From positions 1,178,001-1,242,000 of the forward strand of contig NZ_CP039291.1 of assembly GCF_004798685.1 (NCBI RefSeq): a stretch of DNA of 64,000 bases. The letters are read 5' to 3'. This DNA is from Cellulomonas shaoxiangyii (GTDB lineage Bacteria; Actinomycetota; Actinomycetes; Actinomycetales; Cellulomonadaceae). The notes under the pieces were generated by a model, which was given only the letters and a program-made list of their open reading frames with translations, was not told the DNA's origin and did no database searches. Positions 16,841 to 24,937 of the stretch are shown here, piece by piece (the first letter of the stretch is position 1; every line of letters starts with the position of its first letter). The translations under genes were made by a program, and so were the position numbers.

Positions 16841-19800
16841 GCGCCGCCCCCGTCCGGCGCGCCGTCGAGCAGTGCAGAGAGCGCCACCACGAGCGCGGTC
16901 GGGGGACGCCACGACAGCACTCCGCAGGGGTCGTCCCCGACGACGGGCGTGCCCGGGCCGCACATGCCCCGGACGAACAGGTACGCGCCGCCGCCCAGGT
17001 GCCGGTCGGGGTCGTAGCCGGGCAACCGCCAGCGGAGGTAGCGGTGCAGCGCGACCGTGTACAGCAGCAGCTGCAGCGGGTAGTGGGCGTCCGTCATCGC
17101 CGCCACGAGCGCCTCGGGGCGGTAGTGCCAGGCGGTGAGCGGCTCGTCGGGCGGTGCAAGGCGGTTGGTCTTGTAGTCCACGACGACGAACCGTGGGCCG
17201 TCGGGGCCGGGCACCCGCAGGACCGCGTCGATGCTGCCGGTCAGGTAGCCGCGCAGGGCCCCGGGACCGTGCGGACCGGGCCGTGCGGTGCCTGTCGTAC
17301 CCGTGCCTGTGCCCGTACCCGTACCCGGCCCGCCCGTGCCCGGCGCGGCAGGTCCACGCCCGGTGGGTCGGCGGTCGAGGTCGGCGAGCCGCCCGGCCCA
17401 CGGGTGGAAGGGGTCGCCCGCGGGCAGGTGCGCGTCGACGAGCGCGGCGACGTCCCGCAGCCGCGCCGGCCGGCCGGTCCGGCGGCCACCCCGCGGCGCG
17501 GCCTGCGACGGCCCACCCGTGCCGGTGTGCCCGCCCGCACGCACGCCGGCGTCGTCCCCGCCGGCGAGCGGGAGCTCGAAGTCGAGCTCCGCCAGCCGGT
17601 CCCGCGGGTCGATCTCGGCGAGCGTGCGCCCGCCGAGCAGCGGGCCGCCGGGGGTGTGCAGCACGGGGAGGAGCGCCGCGGCGAGGCGGTCGGGGTCCAC
17701 GCCCGACCCCGGTGCCGCGCGGCGGCAGCGGCCCGCGACCTCGGCCGCCAGGTCGGCGGCGGCCGTGTCGACCTGCTCGAGCACGCCGTGCACCAGCGTG
17801 CCGAACGCGGTGCCACCGGGCAGGTCCGCCAGCGGGGAGGCCACGGAGCGCAGGAGGGCCTCCGCGTCGTCCCGCGGCGCGGCGGGTGCCAGGGCGAGGG
17901 CGGGCGCCGGGGCCTCCACGGGCTCGTCCCGGATGCCGGGTGCCTCCGGCTCGTCGGCGACGCCGGGCGCGTCCTCGGGCAGCGGCGCCGCGGCGGTGCC
18001 GGGAGGGCCCGCGTGGGCGCCCGCGGTGAGCCCGGAGTAGGACGTGCGACGCCACGACGTGTCGACGTCCCGCCGCAGGCGGGCGACGTCGAGGACGGTC
18101 CGTCCGCCCGCCGGCGGGTGCCAGTGCGCCGACGGCGGCGGACCGTCGACGACCTCGTGGACGACCGTGCCGCCGCTGCGGGCGGCGAGCGCGTCGAACC
18201 CGGCGGCCGCCTCGTCGTCCCGCGGCACCGGCACGGTGGCCGGCGGGCTGCCGTCGGGGTCGCGCGCGCCGAGCACGAGCCGGCCGACCGCACCCGCCGC
18301 GGACACCGTGCTCGGCGCCCACCACACGACGACCTGGCTGCTGGCACGGGTGAGGGCGACGTACGCGAGCCGCAGGTCCTCGCCCGCCTCCTCGGCCTGG
18401 TGCAGCGCGCGGGCCTCGTCGTAGCCCGGGCTGCCGCGGCCGCCCACGTGGAGCCGGCGGGTGCCGTCGGCGTCGTGGTACCGCAGCACCGCGGGGTCGC
18501 GGGGCACGAACCGGTCCCACGCGAACGGCACGAGCACGACCGGGAACTCGAGCCCCTTCGCCGCGTGCACCGTGACGACCTGCACCGCCGCCGCGTCGGT
18601 CTCGAGGCGCCGGCTGCGCTCCTCGGCGTAGTCGACCGCGGCCTCGTCGATGCGGGCGCGCAGCCACTCGGTCAGGGCCGCGGGGCCGAGGCCCCGCTCG
18701 CGGGCGGCGGCGTGCAGGACCTCGCCGACGTGCCGGACGTCCGTCAGCGCGCGCTCGCCGTCGGCGCGACGCAGCAGGCGCTCGTGCAGGCCGGCTGCGG
18801 CCGTCGCCTCCACGAGTGCGGCGACCCCCTGGCCGGTGAGCACGTGCGACCAGGCGCGCAGCCGGTCGGCCAGGTCCTCGCGCTCGGCGTCGCCGGCGCC
18901 CGCGAGGCGTCGTGCGTCCCACCCGACGAACGGCGTGAGCGCCGCCGCTGCGACCCGCCCGGCGTCACCCGTCCCCGCCAGGGCGCTGAGCAGGACCAGC
19001 CAGTCGCGTGCCGCCGGCGTCGCGAACACGCTGGACAGCCCGGACACGACCGCGGGGACGCCGGCGGCGACGAGGGCGTCCCGGACCGCGAGCGCGTCGG
19101 CGTTGCGGCGGGCCAGCACCGCGACGTCCCCCGGACGCAGCGGACGCCACCTCTCGCCGTCGCGCAGCCGTGTGCCGTCGAGCGCGCGGACGACCTGCGC
19201 GGCGACGTCGCGCTGGACGACCGCGCGCACCGCGTCCACGCGCGGCGCCGCGCTGCCGGACCCGACGGCGCGCCGGGTGACGCGGCGCACCACGACCGGC
19301 GGGCCGCCGTCGAGCCGGCGTCCGGACCGGCCGGGCTCGACGGGGTGCACCACGATCCGCGGGTCGCCGAGCGCCGCACCGCCGAGCAGGTGCCCGAGAC
19401 CGGTGAGCACCGCCGGGTCGGCGCGCCAGCTGCGGCCCAGGGTGGCGGTCGTCGCGACCGCGCGGGCCGCGAGGTAGGTGTGCACGTCGGCGCCGCGGAA
19501 CGCGTAGATCGCCTGCTTGGGGTCACCGATGAGGACGAGCGTGCGGTGCCCGTGGAACGCGGTCCGCAGCACGTCCCACTGCACGGGGTCGGTGTCCTGG
19601 AACTCGTCGACCAGCACGACCCGGTACGGCGCGCGGACGCGTGCCGCCGCGTCGTCGCCCGTCTCCGGGTCGGTCAGGGCGTCGCGGAGCAGGACGAGGA
19701 GGTCGTCGTAGTCGACGAGGCGGCCCGCGCGCTTGCGGCGCCCGAGCTCGCGGCGGACGGCGTGCGCGAGCCGGAACCGGTGGTCCGGCGGGCTGCCGGG

Positions 19801-20427
19801 GTCCGCGTCCGCGGGGGCGAGGGTCGCCGAGTGGTCGCTGACCGCGGCGCGGGCCACCTGGCGTGCCTCCTCGACCGACAGCGGGGGCGCCGGCCTGCCC
19901 GCGTAGGCCGCGAGGTACAGGTCGTCGACCACCTCCGCCTCGAGGTCGGCGACGTCCGGCAGCAGGGTGGCGTCGGCGTCCACGTCCCCGGTCGTGGTGG
20001 CGGTGCCGAGCGAGCGCAGCACCTGGCGGCAGAAGCCGTGCGTCGTCGTGATCGTCGCCGCGTCGACCTGGGACAGCGCCACGGTCAGGCGCCCGCGGCG
20101 GCGCGCCAGCTCGGCGTCGTCGACGTCGGCGAGGTGGCGCACGAGCGCGTCGTCGCTCGTGCGGGCGGTGGTGTCGCGCAGCGCGCGCTCGGTGCGCACG
20201 AGCCGCTCGCGGACGCGGTCGCGCAGCTCGCTGGTCGCGGCCCGCCCGAACGTCACGACGAGCAGCTCGGGCAGCTCGGCGTGGCCCTCGGCCACCCACC
20301 GCGTGGCGAGGGCGGCGATGGTGAACGTCTTGCCCGTGCCGGCGCTCGCCTCCAGCACCGTGGTGCCGGTGGGCAGCGGCCCGCACACGTCGAAGACCGG
20401 CGTCGTGGCCGGTGCGGCGGTGGTCAC
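16837..20427 (-). CDS. recB: RecB, helicase-nuclease subunit of RecBCD (exodeoxyribonuclease V beta chain)
   Basis: 1196 residues. The N-terminal UvrD-like helicase has Walker A EASAGTGKT (lysine 33), motif II VDEFQDTDPVQWD (about 272), GDPKQAIYAFRGAD, TVHAAKGLEFPVV and AYVALTRASS. The C-terminal nuclease keeps GSIDAVLR and VVDYKTN (about 1080), so it should cut DNA. A variable linker before the nuclease contains alternating Gly-Thr residues. The complex resects double-strand breaks for recombination. GTG at 20427 overlaps the recC stop by four bases and its own stop overlaps the recD start. Confidence 0.93.
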   Translation of the reverse strand: MTTAAPATTPVFDVCGPLPTGTTVLEASAGTGKTFTIAALATRWVAEGHAELPELLVVTFGRAATSELRDRVRERLVRTERALRDTTARTSDDALVRHLADVDDAELARRRGRLTVALSQVDAATITTTHGFCRQVLRSLGTATTTGDVDADATLLPDVADLEAEVVDDLYLAAYAGRPAPPLSVEEARQVARAAVSDHSATLAPADADPGSPPDHRFRLAHAVRRELGRRKRAGRLVDYDDLLVLLRDALTDPETGDDAAARVRAPYRVVLVDEFQDTDPVQWDVLRTAFHGHRTLVLIGDPKQAIYAFRGADVHTYLAARAVATTATLGRSWRADPAVLTGLGHLLGGAALGDPRIVVHPVEPGRSGRRLDGGPPVVVRRVTRRAVGSGSAAPRVDAVRAVVQRDVAAQVVRALDGTRLRDGERWRPLRPGDVAVLARRNADALAVRDALVAAGVPAVVSGLSSVFATPAARDWLVLLSALAGTGDAGRVAAAALTPFVGWDARRLAGAGDAEREDLADRLRAWSHVLTGQGVAALVEATAAAGLHERLLRRADGERALTDVRHVGEVLHAAARERGLGPAALTEWLRARIDEAAVDYAEERSRRLETDAAAVQVVTVHAAKGLEFPVVLVPFAWDRFVPRDPAVLRYHDADGTRRLHVGGRGSPGYDEARALHQAEEAGEDLRLAYVALTRASSQVVVWWAPSTVSAAGAVGRLVLGARDPDGSPPATVPVPRDDEAAAGFDALAARSGGTVVHEVVDGPPPSAHWHPPAGGRTVLDVARLRRDVDTSWRRTSYSGLTAGAHAGPPGTAAAPLPEDAPGVADEPEAPGIRDEPVEAPAPALALAPAAPRDDAEALLRSVASPLADLPGGTAFGTLVHGVLEQVDTAAADLAAEVAGRCRRAAPGSGVDPDRLAAALLPVLHTPGGPLLGGRTLAEIDPRDRLAELDFELPLAGGDDAGVRAGGHTGTGGPSQAAPRGGRRTGRPARLRDVAALVDAHLPAGDPFHPWAGRLADLDRRPTGRGPAAPGTGGPGTGTGTGTGTTGTARPGPHGPGALRGYLTGSIDAVLRVPGPDGPRFVVVDYKTNRLAPPDEPLTAWHYRPEALVAAMTDAHYPLQLLLYTVALHRYLRWRLPGYDPDRHLGGGAYLFVRGMCGPGTPVVGDDPCGVLSWRPPTALVVALSALLDGAPDGGGA

Positions 20428-23400
20428 GGCGGGCCCCCCGTCTCGTGCCGCAGCAGGTCCTCCCACAGCGTCCGCGCGAGGGCGCCCAGCAGCGTCGGGT
20501 CGTCCGGCCACGCGGCGCGGTCGGCGGGCTCCGGGTCGCCGGCGACCGACGCCAGCCGGAAGCCGTCGCCCCACGCGAGCCGCAGGTGGTCGTCCTCGTC
20601 CTCGTGCCGGGCGCGCAGCGTCTGCTCGGCGTCGGCGAGGGCACCCGCCGGGTCGTCGTGCCCGTGCCGGCGCTGGGCGTACGTGGCGGCCGCGGCCGTC
20701 GGCAGGGGCAGCGGTGCGCACAGCGCGCGGTCGCGCAGGGCGACCAGCCGGCCGAGGACCTCGCGCGCGCTCGCGGGCTCCGGCGCCCGCAGCCACGACG
20801 TCGCCGCCGTGGGACGCGTGCCCGGCCCGCGCCCCACGGTGGCGGCGGCGCGCACCGGCGTGCCCACCGGCGTGCCACCGGGCTCGCCCGCGGCGGCGAG
20901 CGCGAGGAGCTGCACCCATGCCCGCAGCCGGTGCCGTGGCCCCAGCCGGGCGTAGACAGCTCGCACCAGCACGTCGCCCCGCACGCCGGCGACGGTCCCC
21001 GTCAGGACGCGCCCGTCCGGCAGCGGCACGGTGACGTCGACCGTCGTCGGTGCGGCGGCGAGCAGCGGGCGGGCGGCCGCGGCGACGGCCTCGACGCGCG
21101 TGCCGACGTCGCCGAGCTCCGCCGAGCCCAGCGCCCCGGGCGGCACGTCGCCGCGGCGCCGCTCGGCCGCCGCGGCGCGCGCGAGGTCCACGCCGTCGAG
21201 CACCGCCGTGAGCAGCCGGTCGCCGGCGGCGTACGCGTCGAGCGGGTCGAGCCGCAGCGGCAGCCGGTCGTCGAGGTCGTCGACGTCGTGCGGGAGGACC
21301 GCGCGCAGACGCTGGCGCACGAACGCGCGGACCGGGTGCTCCAGCACGCGGACCAGGTCGTCGAGCTCGACGACGCCCGCCGTCCCCGCCAGGTCGCCCT
21401 GCCCGCCGCCGACCACGTCCGGCGCCGGCGGCGGGAGCGCGCCGACGAGCAGCGGGGGGCGCGGCGAGCGGGGCCCCCGCGCGGCCGTCGCCGCCCGCCG
21501 GTCCACGTCGTCGAAGCTGAACGGGCCGGGCCGCCCCAGGGCGCCGGCCACGAAGTTGCGCTCGTCGACCGTCTGCAGCGGGTGGTGCACGACCAGCGCA
21601 TCGCGCACCGGCCGCCCGTCCGCGCGCTCGACCGTCTCCTCCAGGGCGTCGAGGAGCTCGCCGACGGGCACCGCGGGCGGGCGCGGCGCACCCGTGCGCT
21701 CGTCCGCCCCCGTGTGCACGACGACGAGGTGGTCGCCCGCGGCGAGCACCGCGTCGAGGAAGAGCTGCCGGTCCTCCGACCGGCGGTCCCGCTCGCCGAC
21801 GAGCGGGTCGCGCGCGAGCACGTCGTCCCCGGCGCCGTGCGAGGGGCGCGGGAAGACGCCGTCGTCCATGCCGAGGAGCGCGACGACGCGGTGCGGCACC
21901 GCCCGCATGGGCTCGAGCGAGCACACCGTGAGGGCACCCGTGCGGAACCCCGCGCGGGTGGGACGCCCCGCGAGGCGCGGCTCGAGCAGGGCGACGACGT
22001 CCGCCAGGCGCAGCGGCACGTCACCGTGGCCGTCCGCCGACGCGCGGGCGTCGGCGAGGACGGTGCGCGCCTCGACCAGCTGCCAGGCGTCGGCGGGCGC
22101 CGCGTCGGTGAGCAGCACGAGCGCACGCTCGAGGGTGGCGAACCACGCGTCGGCGGGCCGTGCGCCGTCCAGGTCGGCGAGCAGGCCGGTGAGCCGGTCG
22201 ACGAGCTCGGCGAACCGGCCGGCCAGGTCGACCTCGGTGCTGTCGACGTCGTCGAGCGGCAGCGCGGACCCGACGAACCGGTGGTCCTCCTCGGCCATGG
22301 CGACGCCGAGCAGGAGCCGGTCGGTACCGGTGCGCCAGGTGCCCTGCGCGACGGCGCCCAGCCCGTAGCGTGCGCGCCGGCCGACGTCCTCGCCCCAGCG
22401 CACGCCCGATGCGAGGGTCCAGGCGCGCATGCGCTCGAGTGCGGCGTCGTCGAACCCGAACCGGCGCCGCACCGCCGCGACGTCCGCGAGGTCCAGCACC
22501 GCCGAGGCCGTGACGCGGGACCCCGCGAGGACGAGCAGGTCGGCGACCACGCGCAGCACGGGGTTGGTGCGCGCGGGCGCGCGGTCGGCCACGCGGACGC
22601 GCAACGTGCGGCCGGGGTGGGGTGGTGCGTCGTCCGGCGCGCCCGTCCGGCCGTCCTCCGCGGCCGCGCCGAACGCGGCCACCACCAGGGGGGCGAACGC
22701 CTCGACGTCGGGGCAGAGGACGACGACGTCGCGGGGCTGCAGCGTGGCGTCGTCGGCGAGCAGCCCGAGGAGCGCCTCGCGCAGCACCTCGACCTGCCGG
22801 GCCCGCCCGTGGCACGCGTGCACCTGGACCGTGCGGTCCTCGGCGGCGACGCGCACCCGTCGCTCGGGCCGGGCGTCGGCGCGCAGGGCCGCCTGGAGCG
22901 CGCCGAGGACGGTGGAGGGCGGTGCGGCGACGGGGTGGTGCGTCACGGCGGCGTCGCGGGAGGCGAGGCGCACGCCGAGCTCCGTGGCGTCGCGCGCGGT
23001 GGACGCGAGCAGCGGGTGCCGCGCGACGGCCACGGCGTCCCGGCGGCGGGGCGCCGGACCGGGCCGCGTCACCGCGGCGGCGCGATCCCACAGCACGGGC
23101 GACGGGTGGGGGAGCCACAGGTGGACGTCGCGGTGGGCGGCGAGCGCGTCGAGCACGTCGAGGTGCGCCTCGGGCAGCCGGGTGGCGCCGAGCACGGACA
23201 GCCGGGCGGGCAGGTCCACGACCCCGGGGTCGGCGCGCAGGGACCGCACGGCCGCGTCCAGCCGCTCGGCGGGGCTGGGCGTGCCGACGGCCGCGCGGAC
23301 CGCCCGCCACAGCGGTGGCTGCCAGGCCAGGTCGCGGGGCAGCACGTCGCCGCGCCCGTCGTCGTCGCGGCCCGCCGCCCACGCGGTGACGAGCCCGGGG

Positions 23401-23942
23401 CGCTGTGCGGCGTAGGCGGTGAACGTGGCGGCGAGCCGCTGCGCGAGGCGCAGCCGCCGCCCGTTCCGCGCGTCGCTGCTGCCGGGGCCGGAGCCGGAGC
23501 CGGGGCCGGGGCCCTGCGCGACGTCGGCCGGTGCGCCGACGTGCCGCGCGAGCGGCCCGGCCCAGGGCTCCGCGCCGGCCGTGGCGTCGTCGAGCACGCG
23601 CAGCACCGCCCACGCGAGCCGCTCCGGCTCCCAGGGGTCGGCATCGGGGTCGACGCCGCCGGCGACCGCCACGACGCGGCGCACGAGCCGGGCGGGCGGG
23701 TCGAAGTCGATGCGCGCGCACACGCCTCCCTCGCCGTCGGGGCCCGCCCCGAGCCGGTGCGAGAGGCGCTGCGCGACCCACCGCTCGACGCCGCGGGTCG
23801 GCACCGCGACGACCTCGGGCGCGAAGGGGTCGGCGTCCGGCGGCTGCTGCGCGAGCAGGTCCGCGAGCGCGTCGACGAGCACGTCCGCCCGCGCGGCGGT
23901 GTGCACGCGCAGGCGTCCGCCGTCACCTCCGGGACCCGTCAC
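20424..23942 (-). CDS. recC: RecC, chi-recognition subunit of RecBCD (exodeoxyribonuclease V gamma chain)
   Basis: 1172 residues, the usual size. RecC is an inactivated helicase fold: recognisable blocks are EVVAVPTRGVERWVAQRLSHRLG near the N terminus, DPWEPERLAWAV, LSVLGATRLPEAHLDVLDAL, VHACHGRARQVEVLREALLGLL, ALLGMDDGVFPR and the C-terminal region ELDDLVRVLEHPVRAFVRQRL. It scans exiting DNA for chi in the holoenzyme. A short Gly-Pro-Ser linker lies near residue 145. GTG 23942 is preceded at 7 bases by TAGCGT with no ribosome binding site, so the recCBD message is probably leaderless. No LexA box was seen in front. Confidence 0.92.
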   Translation of the reverse strand: MTGPGGDGGRLRVHTAARADVLVDALADLLAQQPPDADPFAPEVVAVPTRGVERWVAQRLSHRLGAGPDGEGGVCARIDFDPPARLVRRVVAVAGGVDPDADPWEPERLAWAVLRVLDDATAGAEPWAGPLARHVGAPADVAQGPGPGSGSGPGSSDARNGRRLRLAQRLAATFTAYAAQRPGLVTAWAAGRDDDGRGDVLPRDLAWQPPLWRAVRAAVGTPSPAERLDAAVRSLRADPGVVDLPARLSVLGATRLPEAHLDVLDALAAHRDVHLWLPHPSPVLWDRAAAVTRPGPAPRRRDAVAVARHPLLASTARDATELGVRLASRDAAVTHHPVAAPPSTVLGALQAALRADARPERRVRVAAEDRTVQVHACHGRARQVEVLREALLGLLADDATLQPRDVVVLCPDVEAFAPLVVAAFGAAAEDGRTGAPDDAPPHPGRTLRVRVADRAPARTNPVLRVVADLLVLAGSRVTASAVLDLADVAAVRRRFGFDDAALERMRAWTLASGVRWGEDVGRRARYGLGAVAQGTWRTGTDRLLLGVAMAEEDHRFVGSALPLDDVDSTEVDLAGRFAELVDRLTGLLADLDGARPADAWFATLERALVLLTDAAPADAWQLVEARTVLADARASADGHGDVPLRLADVVALLEPRLAGRPTRAGFRTGALTVCSLEPMRAVPHRVVALLGMDDGVFPRPSHGAGDDVLARDPLVGERDRRSEDRQLFLDAVLAAGDHLVVVHTGADERTGAPRPPAVPVGELLDALEETVERADGRPVRDALVVHHPLQTVDERNFVAGALGRPGPFSFDDVDRRAATAARGPRSPRPPLLVGALPPPAPDVVGGGQGDLAGTAGVVELDDLVRVLEHPVRAFVRQRLRAVLPHDVDDLDDRLPLRLDPLDAYAAGDRLLTAVLDGVDLARAAAAERRRGDVPPGALGSAELGDVGTRVEAVAAAARPLLAAAPTTVDVTVPLPDGRVLTGTVAGVRGDVLVRAVYARLGPRHRLRAWVQLLALAAAGEPGGTPVGTPVRAAATVGRGPGTRPTAATSWLRAPEPASAREVLGRLVALRDRALCAPLPLPTAAAATYAQRRHGHDDPAGALADAEQTLRARHEDEDDHLRLAWGDGFRLASVAGDPEPADRAAWPDDPTLLGALARTLWEDLLRHETGGPP

Positions 23943-24031
23943 GCGACGCACGCTAGCCGACCGCCACGACACCTCCGGGGCGCCTCCACGACCGGGGGAC
24001 GAGGGGTGGGCCACCGAGGGCTGGGGTCGGG

Positions 24032-24802
24032 TCAGAGCCAGGCGCCGCGCGCCCGCAGCACGTCGCGCAGCAGGTCGGCGCGGTCGGTGACGATCCCGTC
24101 CACGCCCAGGTCGAGCAGGTGGTGCATGGTCGCGGGCTCGTTCACGGTCCACACGTGCACCGCGCGCCCGGCCGCGTGCGCGGCGGCCACCGTGCCGGCG
24201 TCCACGACGCGCAGGCGCCCGTGCGCGGCCGGCACCTGCAGGCAGTCGACGTCGCGCAGCGCGCGTGCGGCGGCGCGCGACGCGTGGGCGCGGTGCGCCG
24301 CGAGGAAGAGCGCGACCTCGCGCGTCCCCGCCGACGTCGCGACGGGCCGGGTCAGCCGCGCGAGGGTCGCCAGCCGGCGCGCCCGCGAGAACGAGGTGAC
24401 GCACACGCGGTCGTGCGCTCGGGTGCGCTCGACGGCCGCCGCGACCGGGCCGACCGCGCGCGCGTCCTTGACGTCGACGTTCACGCGCAGGTCCGGCCAC
24501 GTGCCGAGGAGCTCGTCGAGCCGCGGGACGGGCTCGGTGCCCCCGATCCGCGCCCGCGCCACCGCGGACCACGGCAGGTCGGCCACGCGCCCCCGGCCGT
24601 CCGTGGTGCGGTCGAGCGTGGCGTCGTGCAGCGCGACGGCCACGCCGTCGCCGGTCGCGTGCGCGTCCGTCTCGACGTAGCGGAACCCGAGGTCGACGGC
24701 GGCGGCGAACGCGGCGAGCGAGTTCTCCCGGCCGTCGAGGGAGAAGCCGCGGTGCGCGAGGGCGACGACGCCGGACGGGTCGTCGAGGTAGGGGTGGACC
24801 AC
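24032..24802 (-). CDS. Cytoplasmic glycerophosphodiester phosphodiesterase (GDPD)
   Basis: 256 residues, single GDPD TIM barrel. Catalytic motifs: ALAHRGFSLDGRENSLAAF (HR and E of the HRG...EN block), YVETDAHATGDGVAVALHD (metal-binding E, D and catalytic H), VNVDVKD, and the C-terminal VWTVNEPATMHHLLDLGVDGIVTD. No signal peptide. It splits glycerophosphodiesters to glycerol-3-phosphate and an alcohol. I chose GTG 24802, which lies 6 bases after GAGGGT and opens just before HPYLDDPSG; longer starts add nonconserved residues. A second, secreted GDPD fusion is divergent from it, suggesting a phosphate-scavenging pair. Confidence 0.87.
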   Translation of the reverse strand: MVHPYLDDPSGVVALAHRGFSLDGRENSLAAFAAAVDLGFRYVETDAHATGDGVAVALHDATLDRTTDGRGRVADLPWSAVARARIGGTEPVPRLDELLGTWPDLRVNVDVKDARAVGPVAAAVERTRAHDRVCVTSFSRARRLATLARLTRPVATSAGTREVALFLAAHRAHASRAAARALRDVDCLQVPAAHGRLRVVDAGTVAAAHAAGRAVHVWTVNEPATMHHLLDLGVDGIVTDRADLLRDVLRARGAWL

Positions 24803-24937
24803 GCGTCCACCCTCACCCGTGACCGCCCCCCTCCGCACGGCCGACCCGCCGGGCGACCGTCGCGAGTTCACCCGGCCGTCACCGCGCACCCGCCGGTCGG
24901 ACGGCGTTCCGCCGGGTTCGTCCGTTTCACTGGAGGA

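Noticed and set aside
16999..20955. A 1318-codon plus-strand open frame across recB and recC
   Set aside because: Antisense shadow. RecB helicase and nuclease motifs are on the minus strand.
20412..24680. A 1422-codon plus-strand open frame across recC
   Set aside because: It is the antisense shadow of recC and the neighbouring GDPD gene and spans two unrelated genes. The translation has no domain motif.
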